Shown: positions 1 through 6,419 of the stretch, one piece after another | Layout: every line of letters begins with the position of its first letter | Position numbering within the stretch: position 1 is the stretch's first letter | NCBI GenBank assembly: GCA_028275005.1 | Contig: JAQCNN010000295.1 | Location: 1 to 11,163, forward strand | DNA length: 11,163 nucleotides | Source: Salinirussus sp. | GTDB taxonomy: Archaea; Halobacteriota; Halobacteria; Halobacteriales; Haloarculaceae | Reading direction: 5' to 3' | Notes under the pieces: generated by a model | What the model saw: the letters and a program-made list of their open reading frames with translations, nothing else | Databases searched by the model: none | What the model was told of the DNA's origin: nothing | Position numbers and translations under genes: made by a program

Positions 1-214
1 CGGCGTAGACCTGCATCCAGCTGATGTCCCGGCCGGTGGCCTTTGCGCCCGCCTCCAGAACCTTCTGTGCCGCCGGGCCGACGTCGGTGCCGATGCCGTC
101 ACCGTAGAGGATCGGAATAATAGGTGTCTCGGGTACGTCGAGTTTGTCACTCCCGGCGTCTACGACCTCGATCGCTTCCCCCTCGTCGGGAACATCGACC
201 TGTTCGTATGCCAT
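1..214 (-). CDS. icd: Isocitrate dehydrogenase, N-terminal 71 codons (runs off left edge)
   Basis: This is the 5' end of a minus-strand gene; the rest lies beyond the left edge. The translation begins MAYEQVDVPDEGEAIEVV and continues with PIIPILYGDGIGTDVGP at about residues 31-47, then AAQKVLEAGAKATGRDISW. The GDGIGTDVGP stretch is the nucleotide/substrate-binding start of isocitrate/isopropylmalate dehydrogenases. The acidic leader of about 30 residues before it matches my memory of haloarchaeal NADP-dependent isocitrate dehydrogenases of the TCA cycle, which oxidatively decarboxylate isocitrate to 2-oxoglutarate in the cytoplasm. Isopropylmalate dehydrogenase (LeuB) is the main alternative, but it usually lacks this leader. 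The ATG at 212-214 has a TATA-like box about 27 bp upstream, which fits a leaderless transcript. The catalytic residues are outside the window. Confidence 0.88.
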   Translation of the reverse strand, partial: MAYEQVDVPDEGEAIEVVDAGSDKLDVPETPIIPILYGDGIGTDVGPAAQKVLEAGAKATGRDISWMQVYA

Positions 215-237
215 TACATCGCATTTTTGCGGCCGGG

Positions 238-245
238 TCTAAATG
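238..245 (-). promoter_or_regulatory. TATA-like box of icd
   Basis: Read on the minus strand the sequence is CATTTAGA, in the GC-poor part of the spacer. Its centre is about 27 bp upstream of the icd ATG, the spacing expected when transcription starts at or next to the start codon, as in haloarchaeal leaderless mRNAs. No Shine-Dalgarno-like sequence lies in front of the ATG. Confidence 0.55.
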
Positions 246-380
246 TATGCCGCTTCCCCGCTGACGGTGATCATTAATTCTGTTACTCGGCTGCGCTGGC
301 GACGCTGAGCCGGGTCGACCCTGCCCGCCCCGGACCGGGACCAGGGCGACCGGTCGCGTCACCGGCCGGTGCGATAGCCC

Positions 381-387
381 TTTTGAA
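381..387 (+). promoter_or_regulatory. Weak TATA-like element of the asparaginase gene
   Basis: TTTTGAA lies about 24 bp upstream of the ATG at 408 in an otherwise GC-rich spacer. The position suits a leaderless transcript. Together with the icd box it makes the 193-bp spacer 215-407 a divergent promoter region; I see no gene in that spacer. Confidence 0.4.
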
Positions 388-407
388 CCCACGGCCGACC
401 TGCCGGC

Positions 408-1265
408 ATGGAGCTACTCGTTCACGGCGGCGCCGGGGCCGCACCCGAGGAGCCCGACCGACGACAGCGGGACCTGCAACGGGCCGTTCAGCAGGGGCAA
501 GGGTGTGACACTGTGCTGGCGGCCGTCGGGGCCGCCGTCAGACATCTCGAGTCGGCGCCGCCGTTCAACGCCGGCGTCGGGGGTGCAGTCCAGAGTGACG
601 GCACCGTCCGAACAGACGCGGGGGTCATGGACAGTGACGGGGTCTGTGGTGCGGCCTGTGCGATGCCCGGTGTCGAACACGCGGTCGAGGTTGCCCGTGT
701 CGTCGCCGAGGAGACCCCCCACGTCTGCGTCGCCGGCGACCGGGCAGTCGACCTCGCGGCGGCCTCCGACATCGGGACCGACCGGGACCTGTGGACCGAA
801 CGCACCCGCGAGCGGTGGCGAGAGGCCGGGATGCCCGCCGGTGTGCCGGTTCGTGACCAGCTGGCGGCCGTCCACGAGCACTTCGGGGGGACCGACACCG
901 TGGGCGCGGTCGCGACCGACGGTGACCGGCTGGCCGCGGCCACCTCGACCGGCGGGCGGTGGTTCGCGCTCGCCGGTCGGGTAGGGGACGTCCCACAGGT
1001 CGGGGCGGGCTTCTACGCGACCGGCGAGGCGGCCGCCAGCGCCACCGGCGAGGGCGAGGCAATCGCCAGGTTCGGGCTGGCACGGCGGGCCGTGACGGCG
1101 GTCGCCGACGGCGACGACCCCAGCACCGCAGCCGACCGTGTCGTCCGTGGGTTCGAGGCCGAAACCGGCGGCCGTGCAGGGCTCATCGTGACTGACCTCG
1201 GGGGCCGGACGGGGTCGGCGTTCAACACCGAGGCGATGGGGACGGCGGCGTCCACAGCCGACTAA
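408..1265 (+). CDS. Isoaspartyl peptidase/L-asparaginase, Thr-nucleophile (Ntn) family
   Basis: This is a 285-residue plant-type asparaginase precursor of the N-terminal-nucleophile fold (peptidase family T2). Such enzymes hydrolyse L-asparagine and/or remove N-terminal isoaspartyl residues from damaged peptides. They mature by autocleavage before the catalytic threonine. Visible landmarks are the HGGAGA start (residues 6-11), FNAGVGGAVQSDG (53-65), the TDAGVMDSDG segment (69-78), and GGTDTVGAVATDGDRLAAATSTGG (160-183), in which Thr164 is the predicted nucleophile. GRVGDVPQVGAGFYA (190-204) and the ATGEGE loop (212-217) complete the beta-subunit site. There is no signal peptide, so it should act in the cytoplasm. 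Length is a little below the usual 300-330. The family commonly has MDG where this protein has MDS (74-76). The preference for asparagine or isoaspartyl dipeptides cannot be read from sequence. No SD motif precedes the ATG. Confidence 0.92.
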   Translation: MELLVHGGAGAAPEEPDRRQRDLQRAVQQGQGCDTVLAAVGAAVRHLESAPPFNAGVGGAVQSDGTVRTDAGVMDSDGVCGAACAMPGVEHAVEVARVVAEETPHVCVAGDRAVDLAAASDIGTDRDLWTERTRERWREAGMPAGVPVRDQLAAVHEHFGGTDTVGAVATDGDRLAAATSTGGRWFALAGRVGDVPQVGAGFYATGEAAASATGEGEAIARFGLARRAVTAVADGDDPSTAADRVVRGFEAETGGRAGLIVTDLGGRTGSAFNTEAMGTAASTAD

Positions 1266-1284
1266 CAGGCACTGGACACGCCTG
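1266..1284 (+). terminator. Small stem-loop just after the asparaginase stop codon
   Basis: The arms CAGGC (1266-1270) and GCCTG (1280-1284) are perfectly complementary across a 9-nt loop and begin directly after the TAA. A seven-T run follows at 1308-1314, and T runs are the usual archaeal termination signal. Either element could end the transcript. The stem is short and may be chance in such GC-rich DNA. Confidence 0.3.
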
Positions 1285-1304
1285 ACCCCGCACCCGCCAC
1301 CACC

Positions 1305-1314
1305 GGCTTTTTTT
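1305..1314 (+). promoter_or_regulatory. GGC plus seven-T element: terminator of asparaginase and/or promoter of the AI-2E gene
   Basis: GGC followed by seven T residues is the only T run in the 71-bp spacer. Its centre is 26 bp upstream of the next ATG, where a TATA box should sit. It is also the best candidate for an archaeal T-tract terminator of the preceding gene. It may serve both roles. Confidence 0.4.
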
Positions 1315-1327
1315 CCGAGCGCGGGGT

Positions 1328-1333
1328 AGGTGA
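1328..1333 (+). promoter_or_regulatory. Shine-Dalgarno-like AGGTGA of the AI-2E gene
   Basis: AGGTGA matches the complement of the archaeal 16S rRNA 3' end. The AGG core is 6 nt from the ATG at 1337, a workable spacing. It supports this ATG, though the T-run position also allows leaderless initiation. Confidence 0.35.
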
Positions 1334-1336
1334 CCC

Positions 1337-2548
1337 ATGCTGGCACCGGACAACGTCGACCCCGGCCGGGTCGGGCTGGCGGGCTTTGGGCTCCTGCTCG
1401 CACTCGTCCTCGCCTTTGTCGTCTACTCGTTTCTCGGGGTGTTCGTACTCGGGGTCTTTCTCTACTACGCGACCCGCCCGTTCCACCGCCGGTTCGACGC
1501 CTATCTGCCGGGGTCGGTCGCCGCGACGCTCTCGTTGCTCGTCCTAGCGGTGCCGGTCGTCGTGCTCGTCGCCTACACCGCCACCGTCGGGTACGGCGAA
1601 CTCGTGGCGCTGGTCGAGACCACCGGTATCGACGCGCTTGATGACCTCCTCCCGGCCGCCGGCGTGACCGCCGCGGTGCAGGACCCCGGGTCGCTGCTGG
1701 CCAGGCAGAACCCCGGCCAGCTCGCCGACGTCGCCCAGGCCGCGCTCGGCTACTTCGGGCTCGTGTTCTCGTCGGTGTTCGATGTCGTCGTTGCCTTCAC
1801 GATTGCCTTCTATCTCCTGCGGGACGGCGGCCGGCTCCGCTCGCTCCTGGAGAACTATCTCGACCAGCACAGCGCCGCCCTCGACGGCGGCCGACTCGAC
1901 AGCTACTTCGACGCCATCGACGCCGACCTGGAGACCGTATTCTTCGGCAACATCCTGAACGCCCTGTTGATCGCGGTTATTGGCGCTGTCTCCTACAGCG
2001 CGCTCAACCTCTTTGCGCCCGCTGCCTTCGACATCCCCTACGCGGTGTTGGTGGGGATCCTCGCCGGCGCGGGCAGCCTCATCCCCGTCGTCGGCATGAA
2101 GATCGTCTACGTCCCCGTTATCGCGTATCTGGGCGGGCTGGCGGCGATGAACGGGGCCGGCTGGGACTTCGTGGCCGCCTTTGCCGCCGTCTCCGTCGTC
2201 GTCGTCGACACCATCCCCGACCTCGCACTGCGTCCCTGGGTCTCGGGCGGTGACCTCCACCTCGGCACTGTCATGTTCGCCTACATCTTCGGGCCCCTGG
2301 TGTTTGGCTGGTACGGGCTCTTTCTCGGCCCGCTCGTCCTCGTCCTCGTCGTCCACTTCTACGATATCGTGTTGGATATCGGCGCCGGCCCCCCCGGCGG
2401 CGGCGACGCAGGCGCCGACGACAGCGCCGACACCGCAGACGAGACCGGCGGCGACACGACGTCGGACCTCACCGGCGGAGCCGGCGGTGATGCCGGTGAG
2501 GGGGCCCCCGGGCCAACACCCTCGGGTGACGCGGGCGACACCGACTGA
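1337..2548 (+). CDS. AI-2E family transporter (TqsA/YhhQ-like fold, PF01594)
   Basis: This is a polytopic membrane protein of 403 residues. Hydrophobic segments lie at about 12-45, 61-84, 137-161, 202-226, 234-266, 277-291 and 307-345. Family landmarks are FYLLRDGG (158-165), the GNILNALLIAVIGAVSY segment (204-220), GILAGAGSLIPVVG (240-253), PDLALRPWVSG (294-304) and FAYIFGPLVFGWYGLFLGPL (314-333). The family is named for putative export of the quorum signal AI-2 in bacteria, but several members are ion/H+ antiporters. The substrate here is unknown, and AI-2 itself is doubtful in a haloarchaeon. From about residue 350 to 403 the protein becomes a low-complexity tail rich in Gly, Asp, Thr and Ala after the last membrane segment, presumably disordered. 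The gene stands alone between two separately promoted neighbours. Confidence 0.88.
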   Translation: MLAPDNVDPGRVGLAGFGLLLALVLAFVVYSFLGVFVLGVFLYYATRPFHRRFDAYLPGSVAATLSLLVLAVPVVVLVAYTATVGYGELVALVETTGIDALDDLLPAAGVTAAVQDPGSLLARQNPGQLADVAQAALGYFGLVFSSVFDVVVAFTIAFYLLRDGGRLRSLLENYLDQHSAALDGGRLDSYFDAIDADLETVFFGNILNALLIAVIGAVSYSALNLFAPAAFDIPYAVLVGILAGAGSLIPVVGMKIVYVPVIAYLGGLAAMNGAGWDFVAAFAAVSVVVVDTIPDLALRPWVSGGDLHLGTVMFAYIFGPLVFGWYGLFLGPLVLVLVVHFYDIVLDIGAGPPGGGDAGADDSADTADETGGDTTSDLTGGAGGDAGEGAPGPTPSGDAGDTD

Positions 2549-2560
2549 CCCCGGAGTCGG
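2541..2560 (+). terminator. Stem-loop spanning the AI-2E stop codon
   Basis: CCGACT (2541-2546) and AGTCGG (2555-2560) are perfect inverted arms around an 8-nt loop that contains the last bases of the TGA stop. No T run follows, so it may act on mRNA 3' ends or be chance. Confidence 0.25.
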
Positions 2561-2577
2561 CCCCGAAGCGTCGGGAA

Positions 2578-2585
2578 GAATTAAC
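2578..2585 (+). promoter_or_regulatory. TATA-like box of the UspA gene
   Basis: GAATTAAC is an AT-rich island in a GC-rich spacer. Its centre is about 28 bp upstream of the ATG at 2610, the standard position for a leaderless haloarchaeal gene. It also argues that the gene starts at 2610 and not at in-frame alternatives further upstream inside the AI-2E gene. Confidence 0.55.
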
Positions 2586-2609
2586 CCAGTTGTCGGTGTA
2601 CCGACGGGT

Positions 2610-3482
2610 ATGTACGACCGGATACTGCTCGCGACCGACGGCAGCGACCACACCAGACGGGCGGCGGAGTACGTGCGGACGCTCGCCGACCGGTTCGGCG
2701 CCGAGGTCCACGTCCTCGCCGTTGCCGACGTCGACAGTGTCTCCTTCGCCTTCGACACCGGCGGTGTCGAACAGGAGGTCGCCGGTCGTCTCACCCGCCA
2801 GTGCGAGGGGTGGGCCGCGGCGACGGGCGAGTTTGTCGACGCCGCCGAGACAGCGGTCCACAGCGGCACGCCCCGCGAGGCGGTCCTCGATTACGCGGCC
2901 GAGCACGACGTCGACCTCCTTGCGATGGGGACCCACGGCCGGACGGGGATCCGCCGGTACGTCATCGGGAGTGTCACCGAACACGTCCTCCGGCGGGCGG
3001 CGGCGCCGGTGTTGACTGCCCGGGCCGACGAGCCGGCAAACGGCGGCGATATCACCCGCGTCCTGGTCCCGACCGACGGCAGTGAGGCGGCCGACGCCGC
3101 CGTCGACCACGCTCTCGCCGTTGCCGACGCCTGTGGGGCCGCCCTCCGGGTACTGAGTGTCGTCGACACCCGCGCGCTCGCCGCCCAGCCCGACCTCGCA
3201 CCCCCGGACGCGGTGGTCGAGAGTCTCGAGGAACAGAGCGAACACGCCGTCAACGAGGTGACAGAGCGCTGTACCGCGGCGGGACTGTCCCCCGAGACCA
3301 CCATCGCCCGCGGCCCGCCCTCCCGGGCCATCTGTGCGGACGCCGCCGAGCACGACACAGACCTGGTCGTCATGGGGACCCGGGGGCGCAGTGGGCTGGA
3401 CCGCGTACTCCTCGGTAGTGTCACTGAGCGGACGGTCAGACACGCCCCGGTCCCCGTGATGGCTGTCCGCGCGGGGGAGTAG
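2610..3482 (+). CDS. Tandem-domain universal stress protein (UspA family)
   Basis: The 290-residue protein has two UspA domains in a row, at about 1-138 and 148-287, so one chain can form the usual Usp dimer. Each half begins with the characteristic strand and acidic loop (YDRILLATDGS, 2-12; ITRVLVPTDGS, 148-158). Each ends with the ATP-binding signature: MGTHGRTGIRRYVIGSVTE (106-124) and MGTRGRSGLDRVLLGSVTE (255-273). Both signatures are intact, which predicts that both halves bind ATP. Usp proteins are cytoplasmic stress-adaptation proteins whose exact molecular role is mostly unknown. The frame stays open upstream to 2181, but the protein up to 2609 is a shadow of the AI-2E gene; the family start MYDRILLATDGS and the TATA position fix the ATG at 2610. 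No partner gene is evident. Confidence 0.93.
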   Translation: MYDRILLATDGSDHTRRAAEYVRTLADRFGAEVHVLAVADVDSVSFAFDTGGVEQEVAGRLTRQCEGWAAATGEFVDAAETAVHSGTPREAVLDYAAEHDVDLLAMGTHGRTGIRRYVIGSVTEHVLRRAAAPVLTARADEPANGGDITRVLVPTDGSEAADAAVDHALAVADACGAALRVLSVVDTRALAAQPDLAPPDAVVESLEEQSEHAVNEVTERCTAAGLSPETTIARGPPSRAICADAAEHDTDLVVMGTRGRSGLDRVLLGSVTERTVRHAPVPVMAVRAGE

Positions 3483-3487
3483 CTGCC

Positions 3488-3503
3488 CCGGGCCGGAGCC
3501 CGG
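3488..3503 (+). terminator. GC stem-loop 5 nt after the UspA stop
   Basis: CCGGGC (3488-3493) and GCCCGG (3498-3503) form a perfect 6-bp stem with a 4-nt loop. No T run follows. It is the tightest of the short hairpins at gene ends in this window, but no archaeal terminator function can be shown from sequence. Confidence 0.3.
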
Positions 3504-3522
3504 CGCCGACGGAGTGGACAAA

Positions 3523-3531
3523 GGCTTTGCC
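3523..3531 (+). promoter_or_regulatory. GGCTTTGCC promoter-like element of the MetAP gene
   Basis: GGCTTTGCC is centred 26 bp upstream of the ATG at 3553. The same nine bases lie 28 bp upstream of the CDF gene (9948-9956). There is no better TATA candidate in this spacer, so I infer it is a GC-rich variant of the TATA element for a leaderless transcript. Confidence 0.4.
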
Positions 3532-3552
3532 CGCCACCGCTAAAGAGGGGGT

Positions 3553-4443
3553 ATGAGCGAGGCAGACCTGGAGGCCGAGCAGTACGAGAACCACCGCGAG
3601 GCCGGCGAGATACTCGCCACCGTCCGCGCGGAGGCCGTCGAGCGCGTCGAGGTCGGCGCCAGCCACCTCGAGGTCGCCGAACACGTCGAGGAGCGTATCC
3701 GCGAACTCGGCGGACAGCCCGCCTTCCCCGTCAACGTCAGCATCGACGAGGAGGCCGCCCACGCGACGCCCACCGCCGACGACGACGCCACCTTCGGCGA
3801 GGAGATGGTCAACCTCGACATCGGTGTGGCTGTCGACGGCTGGCTGGCCGACTCCGCCATCACCGTCGACCTCTCGGGGAACCCCGACCTGGTCGAGGCC
3901 TCCGCGGAGGCCCTGGAGGCGGCCATCGACCTCGTCGAACCCGGCGTCCAGACCGGCGAGATCGGGGCGACGATCGAGGAGACGATCGACGGGTACGGCT
4001 ACAACCCCGTGGTCAACCTCACCGGTCACGGGCTGGGCCACTGGGAGCAACACACCGAGCCGAACATCCCCAACCGCGCGGTCTCACAGGGCGTCGAACT
4101 CTCCGTCGGCGACGTCGTCGCCATCGAGCCCTTCGCCACCGACGGCGTCGGCAAGGTCGGCGAGGGCAGTGACGAGGCCATCTTCGCGCTCGAAGAGGAG
4201 CGGTCGGTCCGGAACCGGCAGGCCCGGGAGGTCCTCGACCAGGTCACCGACCAGTTCCGGACGCTCCCCTTCGCCACGCGGTGGCTCGACTCCTCCCGGG
4301 CGGAGATGGCACTGCGCCGGCTCAAGCGCCAGGATATCATCCACGGCTACCCCGTCCTCAAGGAGGCCGACGGACAGCTGGTCAGCCAGAAGGAGCACAC
4401 GGTCATGGTCACCGAGGACGGGTGTGAGGTGACGACACGCTAA
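3553..4443 (+). CDS. map: Methionine aminopeptidase, type II
   Basis: The 296-residue enzyme removes the initiator methionine from new proteins in the cytoplasm. It has the pita-bread fold with the archaeal/eukaryotic type II insertion at about 195-265. The five expected metal ligands are visible: Asp89 (NLDIGV), Asp100 (ADSA), His159 (TGHGLGHW), Glu192 (IEPFAT) and Glu281 (QKEHTV). The substrate-side His70 lies in HATP. Residues 146-178 carry GYGYNPVVNLTGHGLG and HTEPNIPN, typical of archaeal MetAP2-like enzymes. Length is normal (Pyrococcus MetAP is 295). The ATG at 3553 follows a purine-rich GAGGGGG run and a promoter-like GGCTTTGCC 26 bp upstream. The gene ends 42 bp from a convergent zinc-ribbon gene, and nothing here suggests an operon partner. 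Confidence 0.96.
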   Translation: MSEADLEAEQYENHREAGEILATVRAEAVERVEVGASHLEVAEHVEERIRELGGQPAFPVNVSIDEEAAHATPTADDDATFGEEMVNLDIGVAVDGWLADSAITVDLSGNPDLVEASAEALEAAIDLVEPGVQTGEIGATIEETIDGYGYNPVVNLTGHGLGHWEQHTEPNIPNRAVSQGVELSVGDVVAIEPFATDGVGKVGEGSDEAIFALEEERSVRNRQAREVLDQVTDQFRTLPFATRWLDSSRAEMALRRLKRQDIIHGYPVLKEADGQLVSQKEHTVMVTEDGCEVTTR

Positions 4444-4485
4444 GCGGACAAGAGGCAAAGGGGGGGTGGGCAGGAAGGATGGCAG

Positions 4486-4686
4486 CTACGCGTTGTTCAT
4501 CCGGGTCGTCGTCGTGGTCCCGCAGACCCGACACTCGCTGACGCGGTACGGCTCGCGGGAGAACTCGGCGTTGTCCGGCTTCGTGCTCTCGGTCAGGATC
4601 TGGACGTTCACCTCGTGAGACGTCTCTCGACCGCAATCGGGGCACGGTTCGGCCATCGTAGACACCGCGTCATTCGTCGTCGCCAT
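4486..4686 (-). CDS. Small zinc-ribbon protein of unknown function (66 aa)
   Basis: This 66-residue acidic protein has two CxxC knuckles, Cys15/Cys18 (CPDCGR) and Cys52/Cys55 (CRVCG), about 33 residues apart, so a single zinc-binding beta-ribbon is likely. It ends in TTRMNNA. I recall similar small proteins with an EFSREPYR-like segment as common in haloarchaeal genomes, but I know no established function. Small haloarchaeal zinc-finger proteins have been linked to regulation in general. The ATG at 4686 is preferred over the in-frame Met at residue 11, because the decayed upstream copy preserves the same N-terminal MAT.NAVST segment and a TATA-like TTTAACT lies about 32 bp upstream. It converges on the MetAP gene with a 42-bp spacer. 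Confidence 0.82.
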   Translation of the reverse strand: MATTNDAVSTMAEPCPDCGRETSHEVNVQILTESTKPDNAEFSREPYRVSECRVCGTTTTTRMNNA

Positions 4687-4687
4687 C

Positions 4688-4843
4688 CTAGTACAACCTC
4701 ACACCGGCAGAGCAGTTAAACCGGCCGACGGTTTCGACAGCCGACTCGAACCTCGATATCCGGACACCCGCACCGCCGGTGGGTTTTCGGCCACAGTCGG
4801 CACGCACTCCAATCGCCGTGGACACCGCGTTGTCTGTTGCCAT
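4688..4843 (-). pseudogene. Decayed, truncated tandem copy of the zinc-ribbon gene
   Basis: The minus-strand reading from the ATG at 4843 gives MATDNAVSTAIGVRADCGRK and then a tail with GVRISRFES. It aligns with the N-terminal half of the intact neighbour: MATTNDAVST with MATDNAVST, PCPDCGR with VRADCGR, and NVQILTES with GVRISRFES. The first cysteine of the knuckle has become Arg. The second knuckle is missing altogether, because homology stops after about 37 codons. The remaining codons (GRFNCSAGVRLY) are simply the neighbour's promoter read through, and the stop abuts the neighbour's ATG. A stable zinc fold is impossible, so I call it a relic of a tandem duplication. It keeps its own TATA-like box, so a 51-residue peptide could still be made. 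Confidence 0.65.
4714..4722 (-). promoter_or_regulatory. TATA-like box of the intact zinc-ribbon gene
   Basis: Read on the minus strand the core is TTTAACT, about 32 bp upstream of the ATG at 4686. That allows a leader of only a few bases. It lies inside the 3' end of the decayed copy. Confidence 0.5.
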
Positions 4844-4869
4844 TCTGTTTCTATCATCTCCGAAGGGGC

Positions 4870-4880
4870 AGATAAAAAGG
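4870..4880 (-). promoter_or_regulatory. TATA-like box of the decayed zinc-ribbon copy
   Basis: The minus strand reads CCTTTTTATCT, with the TATA core centred about 32 bp upstream of the relic's ATG at 4843. The spacing is the same as in the intact copy, which suggests the duplication included the promoter. The T run could also act as a terminator for CbiA transcripts coming from upstream. Confidence 0.4.
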
Positions 4881-4902
4881 GGCAACCGTTGAGTCCGTTC
4901 GT

Positions 4903-4965
4903 ACCGTTTTATCGCCGGACGGTGGCCGGATACAGCTGTAACGGCCCCAGAACAGTCAAAACGGT
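4903..4965. repeat. Nested inverted repeats in the spacer between CbiA and the zinc-ribbon relic
   Basis: The outer arms ACCGTTTT (4903-4910) and AAAACGGT (4958-4965) are perfectly inverted, 47 bp apart. Nearly centred between them is the 10-bp perfect palindrome TACAGCTGTA (4931-4940), with GGCC/GGCC (4924-4927 and 4943-4946) just outside it. A further GGTTTATTGAACC dyad overlaps the right arm (4963-4975). No ORF or promoter assignment explains this. The spacer 4881-5074 otherwise holds no gene that I can see. Confidence 0.35.
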
Positions 4966-5074
4966 TTATTGAACCCTCTGCAGGGATAGCTTGCCGACGG
5001 TTCGGCGAACGGCCAACGCGTGTGGTGGCTCTGCCCCGTGACGAGGTGTGTCCTGCGGGGGCAGCGGTGGGCGG

Positions 5075-6379
5075 TCACAGACGCTCGACGAACGTCCCGA
5101 AGGCCCCGCTCTCGGGGTGGACGTGACAGTACGTCCCCAGGGCCCGGTGCTCGGTGAGGCCGTCCCGGTCGTCGGTGATACCGTCGCCGCGGACGACATC
5201 GAAGGCAAACCGGGCGTCGTCGCCGACGGTCGCGCTGGAGTAGTGGAACTCGTGTCCCCGGAGCGTCGTGCCGGCCGCTGCGGTGAGTGTGTCGGTGCCC
5301 GCCCGCAGTTCGACGTGGTCGAGCGCCTGGTACCGGTCGTGCATCCGGACCGCCGCCGGGAGGATACCCGCCATCCGGTGTGTCTCGCCGTCGGCCGTCG
5401 TCAGTGTCTCGACCATGCTCATCAGGCCGCCACACTCCCCGAACACCGGGAGCCCGTCGGCGGCCCGGTCCGCCAGCCGGTCGACGGCGCGACTCTCCGC
5501 GAGCGTGTCCGCGTAGAGTTCAGGGTAACCCCCGGGGAGGTAGACCCCGTCACAGTCGGGCAGCGGGTCACCGGCCGCAGGCGCGAACGTCACCACCTCG
5601 GCGTGGTCCCGGAGGCGTTCGACGGTCGCCGGATAGTAGAAACAGAAGGCGTCGTCCTGGGCAACGGCGACCCGGCTCCCGGTCGACGACGGTCGGTCGG
5701 CGCCGGAAACCTGTGACTCCGGTGGGTGGCTGGCCAGTTCGAGCAGCCGGTCGGTCCGGATGTGGGCGGCGGCGGCGTCGAGTGCCTCGGCGCTGGGAGC
5801 GGCGTCCTCACCCATCTCCAGCCCGAGGTGACGGTCGGGGATCTCCAGGTCGTCACGGGGCGGGACCCGGCCGAGATAGGCCATCCCGTCGGGGAGTGCC
5901 TCCCGGATGCCCGCCTCGTGGCGGCCGCCGCCGGCCTGCTGGGCGATAACGCCGGCAACGTCGATATCCCGGCCGGCCTGGGCGGCGTACTCGCGAAAGC
6001 CGAGTGCCGTTGCGCCGACACTCTCCATCCCCGCCCCTGCGTCGACGACCAGCACAACGGGAACCTCGAGTGTCCCCGCGACCATCGCGGTGCTCGCGGC
6101 GCTGCCGTCGTACAGCCCCATCATCCCCTCGACGACGCAGACGTCACCCTCGCCACGGCGGTAGTTGCGGACCAGCCCGTCCTCGCCCTGGAGCCAGGGG
6201 TCGAGCGTCCGGGAGGGCTGGCCGGTCACGGCCTCGTGGTGGCTCGGGTCGATAAAGTCCGGGCCGGCCTTTGCCGGCTGAACCGTGTGCCCCTGCCCCT
6301 CGAGTGCACGGGTGACCGCAAGGGCGGCTACGGTCTTGCCGACACCCGAACTCGTGCCGCCGAGAACGAGCCCCTTCAT
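5075..6379 (-). CDS. cbiA: Cobyrinic acid a,c-diamide synthase (CbiA/CobB family)
   Basis: The 434-residue cytoplasmic enzyme amidates the a and c side chains of cob(II)yrinate with glutamine (or ammonia) and ATP, in the cobalt-early cobalamin pathway. The N-terminal ATP-binding half has the P-loop GGTSSGVGKT (7-16), AGPDFIDPSHH (38-48) and VVEGMMGLYDG (82-92). The C-terminal class I glutamine amidotransferase half has GVYLPGGYPELYA (278-290), the nucleophile Cys316 in FGECGGLM, and HEFHYSS (376-382). It ends with a GTYCHVHPES histidine pair (419, 421), one of which should complete the catalytic site. Length matches the family (about 430-460). It is the second gene after CbiE, 40 bp downstream on the same strand with no promoter or SD visible in the gap, so the two are probably cotranscribed. 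Hydrogenobyrinate diamide synthase (CobB) is the alternative name. Confidence 0.95.
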   Translation of the reverse strand: MKGLVLGGTSSGVGKTVAALAVTRALEGQGHTVQPAKAGPDFIDPSHHEAVTGQPSRTLDPWLQGEDGLVRNYRRGEGDVCVVEGMMGLYDGSAASTAMVAGTLEVPVVLVVDAGAGMESVGATALGFREYAAQAGRDIDVAGVIAQQAGGGRHEAGIREALPDGMAYLGRVPPRDDLEIPDRHLGLEMGEDAAPSAEALDAAAAHIRTDRLLELASHPPESQVSGADRPSSTGSRVAVAQDDAFCFYYPATVERLRDHAEVVTFAPAAGDPLPDCDGVYLPGGYPELYADTLAESRAVDRLADRAADGLPVFGECGGLMSMVETLTTADGETHRMAGILPAAVRMHDRYQALDHVELRAGTDTLTAAAGTTLRGHEFHYSSATVGDDARFAFDVVRGDGITDDRDGLTEHRALGTYCHVHPESGAFGTFVERL

Positions 6380-6419
6380 GATTCGGTGAGACGCGGTGGG
6401 CGGCTGAACGGTCGGAGAG

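Noticed and set aside
346..357. Perfect 12-bp palindrome GCGACCGGTCGC in the icd/asparaginase spacer
   Set aside because: A GC-only dyad of this length is expected several times by chance in 11 kb of such DNA, and it has no clear relation to either promoter.
414..1403. A 329-codon minus-strand open frame opposite the asparaginase gene
   Set aside because: It is a shadow of a gene with all family motifs and an intact nucleophile. The translation is Pro/Gly/Arg-rich without a domain.
2181..2609. N-terminal extension of the UspA protein
   Set aside because: The extra 143 residues are Ser/Pro/Thr-rich shadow translation of the AI-2E gene, and a TATA-like box lies just before the ATG at 2610.
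1544..2869. A 441-codon minus-strand open frame opposite the AI-2E and UspA genes
   Set aside because: It spans two unrelated plus-strand genes and their promoter, and its low-complexity translation mirrors their codons.
4844..4885. Extending the zinc-ribbon relic upstream to a start near 4885
   Set aside because: The extra 14 residues would be translated from the relic's own TATA-like element, and homology with the intact copy begins at the ATG at 4843.
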